DNA from: JAENWD01 sp963796915 | GTDB lineage: Bacteria; Acidobacteriota; Vicinamibacteria; Vicinamibacterales; JAENWD01 | Direction of reading: 5' to 3' | DNA length: 64,000 bases | Assembly (NCBI GenBank): GCA_963796915.1 | Contig: CAWCNI010000002.1 | Location: forward strand, 310,001 to 374,000 | In this document: positions 1-7,854 of the stretch, in pieces | Numbering within the stretch: position 1 is the first letter of the stretch | Layout of the letters: each line of letters begins with the position of its first letter | The notes under the pieces: generated by a model | What the model was told of the DNA's origin: nothing | Seen by the model: only the letters and a program-made list of their open reading frames with translations | The model's database searches: none | Program-made: the position numbers and the translations under genes

Positions 1-501
1 GGCACATGCGGCACGAGAGCGGGCACTACTACTGGGATCGCCTCATCGCGCACTCAGTCGCGGCTCGACGCGTTCCGCGCGCTGTTCGGCGACGAGCGGC
101 AGGACTACGGCGAGGCGCTCAAGTCCCACTACGAGCAGGGGCCGCCCGCGGACTGGCAGGAGCGATTCGTGAGCCTCGTACGCAGCGCGCACCCGTGGGA
201 GGACTGGGCGGAGACCTGGGCGCACTACCTGCACATGGTCGACACGCTGGAGACGGCCGCCGCATGCGGCCTGTCGCTGCGGCCGCGCCGCGACGACGAG
301 CCAGCGCTCTCGCGGGTGCGCGGACTCGGCGGCCGCACCGACGGCGCGTTCGATCGGATGATCGCAAGCTGGTTTCCCGTGACCTACGTGCTGAACAACC
401 TCAATCGCGGGCTGGGACTCTCCGACGCCTACCCGTTCGTGCTGTCTCCGCCGGCGATCGAAAAGCTGCGGTTCGTGCACGAGACGGTGGGGCAGAAGTA
501 G
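1..501 (+). CDS. Putative zinc-binding metallopeptidase, 3' part, frameshifted
   Basis: The visible part starts with HMRHESGHYYWDRL, an HExxH-type zinc site in the context typical of the Peptidase_Mx family (putative zinc-binding metallopeptidase). It continues with HPWEDWAETWAHYLHMVDTLE, the other conserved block of that family, and ends at the TAG at 499-501. The two blocks are in different frames: the motif frame runs to about base 56 and the rest is read one base later. Removing one G near position 57 restores a continuous family-like sequence (LIAHS-SRLDAF). The 5' end lies outside the window. The frameshift may be a sequencing error, since six or seven similar ones occur in this window. 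The physiological substrate is unknown. Confidence 0.75.
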   Translation, partial: GTCGTRAGTTTGIASSRTQSRLDAFRALFGDERQDYGEALKSHYEQGPPADWQERFVSLVRSAHPWEDWAETWAHYLHMVDTLETAAACGLSLRPRRDDEPALSRVRGLGGRTDGAFDRMIASWFPVTYVLNNLNRGLGLSDAYPFVLSPPAIEKLRFVHETVGQK

Positions 502-506
502 GTCGC

Positions 507-1400
507 CTAGACGCCTGTGTGCGCCGCCACCCAGTGGCCGGGCGCCACTTCCTCGAGCGTGGCGCCCTTGTCGATCGCGTCCTCGTCAAACCTGATCCGC
601 TCCACCCGGAGGGCGCGGTTCAGCGTCGGCACCGCCGACAGCAGCGCCTGCGTGTAGAGGTGGCGCGGGCCCGCGAACACCGCGGCCGTGGGCCCCATCT
701 CGACGATCCGCCCCCGGTACATCACGGCCACTCGGTCGCAGACCTGTTCGACCAGCCGCAGGTCGTGGGCGATGAGCAGGTAGGTCAGCGACAGCCGTTC
801 CTGCAGGTCGAGCAGCAGATTCATCACCTGCGCCTGCACAGACACGTCGAGCGACGAGACCGGCTCGTCGGCCACGATGAAGGACGGGTTGAGCGCCAGT
901 GCCCGCGCGAGGGCCAGTCGCTGACGCTGGCCGCCGCTGAATTCGCGCGGCAGACGATGGGCCGTGGACGGATCCAGGCCGACCATCTCGAACAACTCGA
1001 TCACCCGCTGTCGGCGTTCCGCCGTCGAGCCGATGCCGTGGATCGCCAGCGGTTCCTCGACACTCGTGCCGACGGCGATTCGTGGATCGAGCGACGAGTA
1101 CGGATCCTGAAACACGATCTGCATCTGCCGCCGCGCGGCGCGTAACCGGTCCGGCGGCAACGAGAGGACGTCCTGGCCGGCAAAGCGCACCTGTCCCGAC
1201 GTCGGCTCGACCAGCCGCAGCACGCATCGTCCTGTCGTCGTCTTGCCGCTGCCGGATTCGCCGACGAGGCCGAATGTCTCGCCCGCGCGAATCTCAAATG
1301 AGACGTCGTCAACCGCGGTGACCGTGGCCGGCGACGTGAGCCAGCGGCGCGATCGCACGAAGCGCTTCGTCAGGTGCTGGACCTCGACGAGTGGCGTCAC
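507..1400 (-). CDS. Peptide/nickel-type ABC transporter ATP-binding protein (DppF/OppF-like)
   Basis: This 297-residue cytoplasmic ATPase should power import of oligopeptides or related solutes with a partner ATPase and two permeases. Visible motifs are Walker A GESGSGKT (48-55), the Q-loop FQDPYSSLDPR (about 97-106), signature FSGGQRQ (154-160), Walker B FIVADEP (174-180) and the H-loop IAHDL. The end retains the LYTQALLSAVP block typical of the DppF/OppF branch, but the Cys-rich tail is missing, so it is slightly short. Its ATG overlaps the stop of the preceding ATPase gene by 4 bp, implying translational coupling. No permease or substrate-binding gene is adjacent in the window, so substrate cannot be told. 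Confidence 0.9.
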   Translation of the reverse strand: MTPLVEVQHLTKRFVRSRRWLTSPATVTAVDDVSFEIRAGETFGLVGESGSGKTTTGRCVLRLVEPTSGQVRFAGQDVLSLPPDRLRAARRQMQIVFQDPYSSLDPRIAVGTSVEEPLAIHGIGSTAERRQRVIELFEMVGLDPSTAHRLPREFSGGQRQRLALARALALNPSFIVADEPVSSLDVSVQAQVMNLLLDLQERLSLTYLLIAHDLRLVEQVCDRVAVMYRGRIVEMGPTAAVFAGPRHLYTQALLSAVPTLNRALRVERIRFDEDAIDKGATLEEVAPGHWVAAHTGV

Positions 1401-2374
1401 TCGCGGGCCCCGTCATGCAGGAGGCAGCGGGACGTGCGCGTCGGCCCGAGGACCACCAGCCGTGGCGCTGTGGTCCGGCATGTCGCGAGTCGGTCGACAC
1501 AACGGGGCTCGAACGCGCAGCCTGCCGGGAGCTGCCCCGGCGACGGAACAGTCCCGGGGATGCCTGCCAGACGGCGTCCCACGCCGGCTCGCGGGATCGA
1601 CGCGAGCAGGCCTCGCGTGTACGGGTGCGCCGGCGCGGCGAACACATCAGCGACCGGCCCTTCCTCGACGACACGTCCGGCGTAGATGACGGAGACCCTG
1701 TCGGCGATGTCGGCGACGACGCCGAGATCGTGGGTGATCAGCAGCAGCGACAGGCCGAGGCGGGTGCGGACATCCTGCAACAGGTCGAGCAACTCCGCCT
1801 GCAGCGTGACGTCGAGGGCTGTCGTCGGCTCGTCGGCGATCAGCAGCGCGGGGCGGCACGCCAGCGCCATGGCCACCACGACGCGTTGACGCTGGCCTCC
1901 TGACAGTTGATGCGGGTAGTCGTCAAGGCGGCGAGCCGCATCGGGAATGCGAACCGCCTCGAGCCAGTTGATCGCCGCACGGCGACTGCCGGCACGCGTC
2001 GCCCGCCCGTGCACGACAAGCACTTCTGCAATCTGGTCGCCGACAGTGAGCACCGGGTTGAGCGCAGTCGCAGGCTCCTGCACGATGAGGGCGATTCCGG
2101 CGCCGCGGATTGCCGCCATTTCGGCCTCTGACGCCGCCAGGAGATCGCGGCCGCCAAACCGGACCGCACCGCCGAGCACCGATGCCGTGGCCGGCAGCAG
2201 CCCCATCACCGTCAGCGCGGTGAGCGACTTGCCGCTGCCGGATTCGCCGACCAGCGCGACCACCTCGCCGGCACCGACAGTCAGGCCGACGTCATGAAGG
2301 GCGACGATGGTCTCGCTCTCGACGCCGAAGCCGACCGACAGGTTGGCGACTTCGAGCACCGGGTCAGTGGGCAA
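1397..2374 (-). CDS. Peptide/nickel-type ABC transporter ATP-binding protein (DppD/OppD-like)
   Basis: This is the partner ATPase of the next gene, about 325 residues from a TTG start at 2374. A GTG at 2359 is an alternative; the much longer frame reaching 2506 would bury the start inside the upstream mutase and add 44 non-homologous residues. Walker A GESGSGKS is at residues 43-50, the Q-loop VQEPATALNP, signature LSGGQRQR, Walker B LLIADEPTTALD and the HPYTRGLL block follow. The C-terminal oligopeptide domain has the usual spaced cysteines (GCAFEPRC, CRTTAP, RCLLHD). It overlaps the mutase stop by 11 bp and the downstream ATPase by 4 bp, so all three minus-strand genes look co-translated. 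Confidence 0.88.
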   Translation of the reverse strand: MPTDPVLEVANLSVGFGVESETIVALHDVGLTVGAGEVVALVGESGSGKSLTALTVMGLLPATASVLGGAVRFGGRDLLAASEAEMAAIRGAGIALIVQEPATALNPVLTVGDQIAEVLVVHGRATRAGSRRAAINWLEAVRIPDAARRLDDYPHQLSGGQRQRVVVAMALACRPALLIADEPTTALDVTLQAELLDLLQDVRTRLGLSLLLITHDLGVVADIADRVSVIYAGRVVEEGPVADVFAAPAHPYTRGLLASIPRAGVGRRLAGIPGTVPSPGQLPAGCAFEPRCVDRLATCRTTAPRLVVLGPTRTSRCLLHDGARE

Positions 2375-3947
2375 CGGCCTCGTACTCGCCAAACACGCGG
2401 CGCATCGCGTCGGCAAGCTCGCCAACGGTGGCCTTCGCCTCAACGGCGTGAAGAATCGGCGGCACCAGGTTGTCGCCGCCGCGCGCCGCGGCTTCGACGG
2501 CGGCAATCGCCGCCTGCCATTCGCTCACACTGCGGCCGGATCTGACAGCCTGCAGACGCGCGATCTGCCGTTGCTCCACGGCGGGATCCACGCGGAAGAC
2601 CTCGATGCGTGGCGACTCGTCGGCTTCGACGAACCGGTTGACACCGACGACCACGGTGTCGCCGGCATCGATCGCCTGTTGCGCGCGGTACGCGGCATCC
2701 TGGATCTCACGCTGGATGACGCCGGCCTCGATTGCGGCGAGCGTTCCTCCGAGGCTGTCGATGCGGTCCAGGATCTGACGCGCGTCAGCCTCGAGGCTGT
2801 CGGTCAACCGCTCGATCGTGTACGACCCGGCGACCGGGTCCACGGTGTTCGCCACGCCGGTCTCGGCCGCGATGACCTGCTGCGTTCGAAGGGCGATGCG
2901 GGCAGCCTCCTCGGTCGGCAGCGACAGCGCTTCGTCGCGGCCGTTGCAGTGCAGGGACTGCGTGCCGCCGAGCACCGCGGCAAGCGCCTGGATGGCGACG
3001 CGCACGATGTTGTTGTCCGGCTGCCGGGCCGTCAGCGTGCTTCCGGCAGTCTGCGTGTGAAACCGCAGTTGCTGGGCGCGCGGGCTGGTGGCGCCGAAGC
3101 GGTCGCGCATCAGGTGCGCCCAGAGACGGCGCGCCGCCCTGAACTTGGCGATTTCCTCGAGAAAGTCGTTGTGACAGTTGAAGAAAAACGAGATGCGCTG
3201 CCCGACGCCGTTGACGTCGAGGCCCGCGTCCACCGCCGCCTGCACGTAAGCGACGGCATTGCCCAGCGTGAAAGCGATTTCCTGCGCCGCGGTGCATCCC
3301 GCTTCGCGGATGTGGTAGCCGCTGATCGAGATCGTGTTCCAGTTCGGCATCTCACGCTCGCAGAACGCGAAGATGTCCGTGACGATGCGGAGCGAGGGGC
3401 GCGGAGGGTAGATATAGGTGCCGCGCGCGATGTACTCCTTCAGGATGTCGTTCTGAACCGTGCCGCCAAGAGCGGACAACGCGACACCCTGGCGCCGCGC
3501 GACCGCCGCATACAGCGCGAGCAGCATGATGGCCGTCGAGTTGATCGTCATCGACGTCGTGACGCGATCGAGCGGCACGCCGTCGAGCAGTTCGGCCATG
3601 TCTTCGATCGAGTCGATCGCCACGCCGACGCGGCCGACCTCGCCCTGCGCCAGCGTATGGTCGGAGTCGTATCCCATCTGTGTCGGCAGATCGAAGGCCA
3701 CGCTCAGGCCGCTGACGCCCTGCGCCAGCAGGTAGCGGTAGCGCGCATTCGACTCCGCGGCCGTCCCGAACCCGGCGTACTGCCGCATCGTCCAGGGACG
3801 TCCGCGGTACATCGTCGGCTGGATGCCGCGCGTGAAGGGGAAGGCGCCGGGCTCGCCGAGGGCGGTGGCCGGCGACCAGGTGTCGGCCTCCGGCGGGCGA
3901 TCGAAGGGCGGGCCGGATGCGACGGGTTCCGGAGCGCGGGGCGCCAT
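2364..3947 (-). CDS. Methylmalonyl-CoA mutase, large (catalytic) subunit
   Basis: This cobalamin-dependent mutase interconverts (R)-methylmalonyl-CoA and succinyl-CoA in propionate, odd-chain fatty acid and branched amino acid metabolism. At 527 residues it contains only the substrate-binding barrel; the separate B12-binding subunit must be encoded elsewhere. The family block RGRPWTMRQYAGFGTAAESN lies at residues 48-67. Tyr57, Arg175 (in YIARGTYIYPP) and His212 (SGYHIREAG) align with the residues that in known mutases select methylmalonyl-CoA; isobutyryl-CoA mutases carry Phe and Gln at the first two. The ATG at 3945-3947 opens the first gene of a three-gene overlapping minus-strand set. Confidence 0.93.
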   Translation of the reverse strand: MAPRAPEPVASGPPFDRPPEADTWSPATALGEPGAFPFTRGIQPTMYRGRPWTMRQYAGFGTAAESNARYRYLLAQGVSGLSVAFDLPTQMGYDSDHTLAQGEVGRVGVAIDSIEDMAELLDGVPLDRVTTSMTINSTAIMLLALYAAVARRQGVALSALGGTVQNDILKEYIARGTYIYPPRPSLRIVTDIFAFCEREMPNWNTISISGYHIREAGCTAAQEIAFTLGNAVAYVQAAVDAGLDVNGVGQRISFFFNCHNDFLEEIAKFRAARRLWAHLMRDRFGATSPRAQQLRFHTQTAGSTLTARQPDNNIVRVAIQALAAVLGGTQSLHCNGRDEALSLPTEEAARIALRTQQVIAAETGVANTVDPVAGSYTIERLTDSLEADARQILDRIDSLGGTLAAIEAGVIQREIQDAAYRAQQAIDAGDTVVVGVNRFVEADESPRIEVFRVDPAVEQRQIARLQAVRSGRSVSEWQAAIAAVEAAARGGDNLVPPILHAVEAKATVGELADAMRRVFGEYEAVAH

Positions 3948-4042
3948 CCGCGCATTCTAGCGTGGCGGTCGCCCCGCAGCGGGTGAACCCCGCCGGTTGG
4001 AGACCCCAGCCGCGACGGCCACAATAGAGAGGGGTCGTTTCG

Positions 4043-4071
4043 TTGACAAGCCTATAGCGTGAACGTAAGAT
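4043..4071 (+). promoter_or_regulatory. Sigma70-type promoter upstream of the small conserved gene
   Basis: TTGACA at 4043-4048 is a perfect -35 hexamer, followed by a 17-bp spacer and TAAGAT at 4066-4071 as the -10. It points at the small gene starting at 4210, leaving an untranslated leader of about 130 bp. The leader contains GGGGACAGAGCCCCCGG (from about 4158), a short G/C palindromic block. Confidence 0.6.
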
Positions 4072-4209
4072 GGCCGCATCCTTCACGACATCCAGCCAGG
4101 TGCATCACATGGCGCTCATCTCGACCGCGTCCCCGCCAGGGAGACGTCTGGTCAGGTGGGGACAGAGCCCCCGGAATCCCGGCCGGCGGCGGTGAGGAGG
4201 GGGAACAGG

Positions 4210-4512
4210 ATGGACGACGTCAACCGGTTCGCTCGGGAGCTTGCCGATGCCATTGCGGCAGCGGCGGCTTCTCACCCGAAAGTGGAAGCGTGCCGTGAGC
4301 GCGCGCGCGCGGCCGGATACGAGATGCGGGTAACGCTCGAAGCAGTCGTGGGGTTTGCCAGTCGGGACAAGGCGGCCGCTGCCACCGGCAAGGCCGCCGC
4401 GCCGGCGCGCACCACCCCAGCGCAGATCTTCGAGGTCACCTCAAACGATCGGCGGTTTCTCCGGTCCCTCCGCATCGCCGCGGACGAGACGCCCGAGGAA
4501 GTGGACAACTGA
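4210..4512 (+). CDS. Small conserved hypothetical protein (100 aa)
   Basis: I do not recognise a family. ATG 4210 is chosen because a strong purine-rich ribosome site (GAGGAGGGGAACAGG) lies just before it. The 100-residue protein is soluble with no signal peptide or membrane segment. The first 55 residues are predicted helical and Ala-rich (FARELADAIAAAAASHPKVEACRERARAAGYEM), residues about 58-75 form an Ala/Lys/Pro-rich linker, and the tail contains FEVTSNDRRFLRSLRIAADE followed by an acidic end. It is a single-gene unit with its own promoter at 4043 and a hairpin terminator at 4545. Short regulatory or adaptor roles are possible but nothing in the sequence decides it. Confidence 0.7.
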   Translation: MDDVNRFARELADAIAAAAASHPKVEACRERARAAGYEMRVTLEAVVGFASRDKAAAATGKAAAPARTTPAQIFEVTSNDRRFLRSLRIAADETPEEVDN

Positions 4513-4544
4513 CGGCGACCGAGATCAGAGCTGAAAATTTCACA

Positions 4545-4575
4545 AGGGCCGGGGGACACGTCCTCCGGCCCTTTT
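4545..4575 (+). terminator. Rho-independent terminator between convergent genes
   Basis: A 12-bp stem, AGGGCCGGGGGA / TCCTCCGGCCCT with one mismatch and a CACG loop, is followed by CTTTTC. It ends the small gene transcribed from the left. On the minus strand the same hairpin is followed by a weaker T-rich stretch, so it may also stop the convergent methyltransferase transcript. Confidence 0.75.
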
Positions 4576-5330
4576 CATTTCTGGACGCCGAGCATCAGGG
4601 TTCGGGCCGTCACTTCCCGAAGCTCCAGTCCGGCCGCCTTTCCGAGCTGCCGCATCAATGGCGGGATCTCCACCCGCCAGCGCCACTCGTCTGCCCGCCC
4701 GCCCGCGGCAATCACGCGACGCTCCCAGTCCGGCCACCAGGGCGTCACGCCACGCGCGATCGGCTCGACGATGACCACGCGGTGACCGGCCTCGGCGGCG
4801 GCCAGCATGCGGTCGCCGATGGCGGCCCGATCGGCAGGCGTCAGCTCGTTGACGAGGTACGCCAGGAGAATGTCGGCCGGTTTCGTTGGCAGGCGGACGC
4901 GATCGAGCGGCACGCGACGCGCGCCGCCATCGACGCGAAGCGTGCGATAGGTCCAGCCTGCCTCGGCGACGGCCCAGGCGTTGATGTCGTAGCCCTCGAC
5001 CCTGCTCCCGGATCGCAGCGCCCACGCTGAGCCCGCCGTGCCGGTGCCACAACCGAGATCGACCAACAGCCTCGCGCGGCCGGTTGTCTCCGACGCGAGC
5101 TCGGGGACCGACTGCACAAGCTGATCGACGGCGAGAAAGTGCAGCGGCCCGTAATACAGGGCAAACGCCGCACGTTTTCCCGCGGTCGCGATGGCCTCGC
5201 CTGCCGTCAGCTTCTCTCGGCGCTCGACGTAGCAGGACGACAGCGCCCGCAGCGCGCGAGCGACCTCGCGGCGCGTCAGGTCCGGGAGATAGCGCGCTTC
5301 GGCGGCGGCCTCAAAAGACGGGGGAAGCAT
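4575..5330 (-). CDS. Class I SAM-dependent methyltransferase
   Basis: This 251-residue cytoplasmic protein has a Rossmann-fold motif I, LLVDLGCGTGTAGSAWALRS (about residues 88-107), followed by EGYDINAWAV, where the Asp would bind the SAM ribose, and later VVIVEPIARG. The N-terminal 80 residues are helical (TRREVARALRALSSCYVERREKLT), and the overall layout resembles the Rsm22-like methyltransferases linked to ribosome biogenesis, though I cannot confirm that. It stands alone, convergent with the small gene on its left. The substrate is unknown. Confidence 0.72.
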   Translation of the reverse strand: MLPPSFEAAAEARYLPDLTRREVARALRALSSCYVERREKLTAGEAIATAGKRAAFALYYGPLHFLAVDQLVQSVPELASETTGRARLLVDLGCGTGTAGSAWALRSGSRVEGYDINAWAVAEAGWTYRTLRVDGGARRVPLDRVRLPTKPADILLAYLVNELTPADRAAIGDRMLAAAEAGHRVVIVEPIARGVTPWWPDWERRVIAAGGRADEWRWRVEIPPLMRQLGKAAGLELREVTARTLMLGVQK

Positions 5331-5355
5331 GATCTGATCGTCGATGCGTGTAGTG

Positions 5356-5411
5356 GTGCTGAAGTGCAGAGGTGCTGGGGTGCCAGAGTGCGTGCTGACG
5401 TGCCGTGGTGC
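5356..5411 (+). repeat. 8-bp-periodic GTGC array (copy 1)
   Basis: GTGC starts at 5356, 5364, 5372, 5380, 5388, 5392, 5400 and 5408: an 8-bp ladder with one 4-bp phase jump. Intervening tetramers vary. The stretch AGTGCGTGCTGACGTGCC is nearly identical to the array at 6919-6937. It lies between the methyltransferase start and the serine hydrolase stop (both minus strand). Confidence 0.8.
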
Positions 5412-5421
5412 TGGAGTCCGC

Positions 5422-5448
5422 AGCCCGTAGCCCGTAGCCCGGAGCCCC
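5422..5448 (+). repeat. Short tandem repeat of AGCCCGT
   Basis: Two perfect AGCCCGT heptamers (5422-5435) are followed by AGCCCGG and AGCCCC. It sits immediately beside GTGC array copy 1 and ends just before the stop of the serine hydrolase gene. Confidence 0.65.
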
Positions 5449-5456
5449 CGCTCCTT

Positions 5457-6839
5457 TCACTCCGGCGTGACGATGAACTGTTCGAGCTTGCCGTCGGGCA
5501 GCGTGTAGGTGGAAATCGCGACAGTCGCCGACGGAAACACTGCCTTGAAGCTGCGGAACGTCATCCCGCCCCGCAGCTGCGTGGCGTCCTGGCTGATCGT
5601 TTTCAGCTGACCGAGCGGGCCGAGGGTCGAGGCGAAATCGCGCAGGGCGACAGCGCTGAAATAGAAACTCGCGTTCTCGCTGAGTTGCGTCCGATCGATC
5701 CGGCCATGCTGAAGACCGGTGAGGATCGCCCGCGCCTGCGCGATCGGTCCCGACGCCTGCTCGGGGGCCAGCAGCAGCTCCGCGATAGCGCGCCCCGCGC
5801 GGCCAGACGCGTCGGTGGCATCGAGGTTGGTCAGCACGACGATCGCGAGGCGGTCATCCGGATACACGAGGTTCAGCGCCGTGAATCCTGACACTTCACC
5901 CGAGTGGGAGATGCGGCGCCGCCCGGATCCTTCGCGCGAGACCGACACGCCGAGCCCGTAGTTGGTGCCGGCGCCGTTGGCGAGCAGTTCCTCGGTCTCG
6001 AGCGCGCGGTACGACGACGGCTTCAGCACTGACTGTTCGATCAGGGAGATGTCCCACTTGGCGAGATCGGACGCCGTCATCGCGAGCTCGCCGGCGGCAA
6101 AAATCCAGCCGCGGCCCTCTTTCGGCGCCGGGCGGGGCGGCGCGGTGGCGAATCGCGTGTAGCGCGCGGCATCGGCCGGGCCCAGGCCCTCCTCGTCGAT
6201 GTTCTGGATGCTGGCCATGCCCAACCGGCTGAAGACCCGCTGCTGCAGGAGCTCGAACAGCGGCATGCCGGCGACCTTCTGGACGATGAGCCCGACGATG
6301 ACGAAGTTGGTGTTGCTGTATTGCCAGGCGGTGCCAGGCTCGAAGTCGAGAGGAATCTTCGCCCAGCGCTCGACGATCTGTTCAGGCGTGATCGGCTTGA
6401 GCATGCCGGGCATCACGTAGTCCTGGGGCCAGTAGTCCTGATAGCCCGACGTCATCGACAGCAGCTGACGGAGTGTGACGTCAGAGGCGCGCGTCAGGTC
6501 CGGCATGAACTTGCCGACCTTGTCGTCGAGCGAGAGCTTGCCTTCTTCGACGAGCATCAGCACCGCTGCGGCGGCGAACTGCTTGCTGATCGAGCCGATG
6601 CTGTAACGCATCGCGGGCGTGGCGGCCGTCTTGTGCTCGATGTTCGAGAGGCCGTACGCGTGTGCGTAAGCCAGCGCCCCGTCTTTGACGATCGCAACCG
6701 ATGCACTCGGCGCACCGCTTTTCGCGAGCGCCGCCGTCACCGCGGCGTCAATCTTCGAGACGAGTTCTGGGGGCAGGGTCTGCTGCGCGCCCGCCGGTGC
6801 GGCAACGAGGAACAGACAGAAGGCAATGAAGGCACGCAT
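5457..6839 (-). CDS. Exported serine hydrolase, beta-lactamase (class C/PBP4-like) family
   Basis: A 460-residue protein with a clear signal peptide (MRAFIAFCLFLVAAPAGAQQ, cleavage near residue 18), so it acts in the periplasm or outside. The penicillin-binding fold motifs are present: SxxK nucleophile S83-I-S-K86, YSN at 174-176, and an HSGE motif replacing KTG near residue 315. Family members are D-aminopeptidases, esterases or peptidoglycan-related enzymes rather than true beta-lactamases, and the substrate cannot be read from sequence. The last 110 residues form a separate DUF-like domain. It is flanked on both sides by GTGC arrays. Confidence 0.88.
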   Translation of the reverse strand: MRAFIAFCLFLVAAPAGAQQTLPPELVSKIDAAVTAALAKSGAPSASVAIVKDGALAYAHAYGLSNIEHKTAATPAMRYSIGSISKQFAAAAVLMLVEEGKLSLDDKVGKFMPDLTRASDVTLRQLLSMTSGYQDYWPQDYVMPGMLKPITPEQIVERWAKIPLDFEPGTAWQYSNTNFVIVGLIVQKVAGMPLFELLQQRVFSRLGMASIQNIDEEGLGPADAARYTRFATAPPRPAPKEGRGWIFAAGELAMTASDLAKWDISLIEQSVLKPSSYRALETEELLANGAGTNYGLGVSVSREGSGRRRISHSGEVSGFTALNLVYPDDRLAIVVLTNLDATDASGRAGRAIAELLLAPEQASGPIAQARAILTGLQHGRIDRTQLSENASFYFSAVALRDFASTLGPLGQLKTISQDATQLRGGMTFRSFKAVFPSATVAISTYTLPDGKLEQFIVTPE

Positions 6840-6887
6840 GGGGGCAGATGCTAGCAGAATGCACTTGCAGTTGAACGCACTTTGCAG

Positions 6888-7089
6888 GTGCAGAAGTGCC
6901 GGGGTGCTGAGGTGCGGAAGTGCGGTGCTGACGTGCCGTGGTGCCGAGGTGCGGAAGTGCGGGTGCTGAAGGGCCGGAGTGCGCTGTCCGCGCTACACAC
7001 GCCGGCACCTGCGCGCGCACCTCGGCACCTCAGCACTTTGGCACGTCAGCACCGCACTGCCGCCCCGCGGCACTGCAGCACCCCAGCAC
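6888..7089. repeat. Inverted 8-bp-periodic GTGC/GCAC array (copy 2)
   Basis: Left arm: GTGC at 6888, 6896, 6904, 6912, 6920, 6925, 6933, 6941, 6949, 6957, 6963 and 6979. Right arm: GCAC at 7005, 7017, 7025, 7033, 7041, 7049, 7054, 7070, 7078 and 7086. The 8-bp step and even the single 5-bp jump (6920-6925; 7049-7054) are mirrored. AGTGCGGTGCTGACGTGCC (left) is exactly complementary to the right arm, so a very long stem can form. It fills the gap between gpmA (stop 7090) and the serine hydrolase start (6839). Translations give only low-complexity TSAP-type repeats and are not genes. Confidence 0.85.
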
Positions 7090-7836
7090 CTATTTTCTGG
7101 CCGCCTGCGCGGCCACCTTTTCAGCCGCCCGTTTCGCGGCGTCGGGGTCGCCCAGGTAGTAGCTCTTGATCGGTTTCAGCTGATCGTCGAGCTCGTAGAC
7201 CAGGGGGATCCCGGTGGGGATGTTCAACTCCGCGATGTCGTCGTCTGAAATCTGATCGAGGTACTTCACCAGCGCGCGCAGGCTGTTGCCGTGCGCGGCG
7301 ATGAGGACGCGCTTTCCGGCGCGGACTGCCGGCGCGATCTCGTCGTGCCAGAGCGGGAGGAAGCGGTCGACGGTGTCCTTGAGGCACTCGGTGGCCGGCA
7401 GGTCCTTCGGATCGAGCCCCGCGTAGCGCGGATCGTGCGACGGGTGGCGTGGGTCGTCCAGCGTCAGCGGCGGCGGCGGGATGTCGTAGCTGCGGCGCCA
7501 GATCTTGATCTGCGCTTCGCCGTGCTTCGCCGCGGTCTCCGCCTTGTTCAGGCCCTGCAGCGCTCCGTAGTGACGTTCATTCAGCCGCCACGTCTTGATC
7601 ACCGGAATCCAGAGCTGCCCGACGCCGTCGAGCGCGAAGAACAGCGTCCGGATCGCGCGCGTGAGCAGCGACGTGTACGCCACGTCGAAGAGGTAGCCGC
7701 CCTCCTTGAGGAGATCGCCGGCCGCCCTGGCTTCCTGCCGTCCCGCATCCGACAGGTCCACATCGGTCCAGCCGGTGAAGCGGTTTTCCTTGTTCCAGGT
7801 GCTCTCGCCGTGGCGGAGCAAAACGAGTTTGAACAT
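7090..7836 (-). CDS. gpmA: 2,3-bisphosphoglycerate-dependent phosphoglycerate mutase
   Basis: This glycolytic enzyme interconverts 3- and 2-phosphoglycerate through a phosphohistidine. The 248-residue length and the motif LLRHGESTWNKENRFTGWTD near the N-terminus, with His9 as the phosphorylated residue, are typical of the cofactor-dependent type. The second catalytic histidine lies in LIAAHGNSLRALVKYL, and the GIPLVYELDD block is also present. It starts 18 bp after the enolase stop on the same strand, so consecutive steps of lower glycolysis are co-transcribed. The C-terminal 20 residues are Ala/Lys-rich, as is common. Confidence 0.97.
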   Translation of the reverse strand: MFKLVLLRHGESTWNKENRFTGWTDVDLSDAGRQEARAAGDLLKEGGYLFDVAYTSLLTRAIRTLFFALDGVGQLWIPVIKTWRLNERHYGALQGLNKAETAAKHGEAQIKIWRRSYDIPPPPLTLDDPRHPSHDPRYAGLDPKDLPATECLKDTVDRFLPLWHDEIAPAVRAGKRVLIAAHGNSLRALVKYLDQISDDDIAELNIPTGIPLVYELDDQLKPIKSYYLGDPDAAKRAAEKVAAQAARK

Positions 7837-7854
7837 CGGTGTCTCTCTGTGAAC

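Noticed and set aside
2307..3986. 559-codon plus-strand open frame
   Set aside because: Antisense shadow of the mutase gene; composition is Arg/Asp/His-rich nonsense with no motifs, whereas the minus strand has complete catalytic motifs.
4158..4190. GGGGACAGAGCCCC resembles REP-type elements
   Set aside because: Only a single partial copy, no second arm and no REP-associated transposase in the window.
5356..5448. Possible CRISPR array
   Set aside because: Period is 8 bp, there are no spacers of 25-40 bp, and no cas genes occur in the window.
6851..7248. Overlapping open frames on both strands encoding Thr-Ser-Ala-Pro-His repeats
   Set aside because: They are translations of the 8-bp GTGC/GCAC arrays; every frame on both strands looks equally repetitive and none has a ribosome site.
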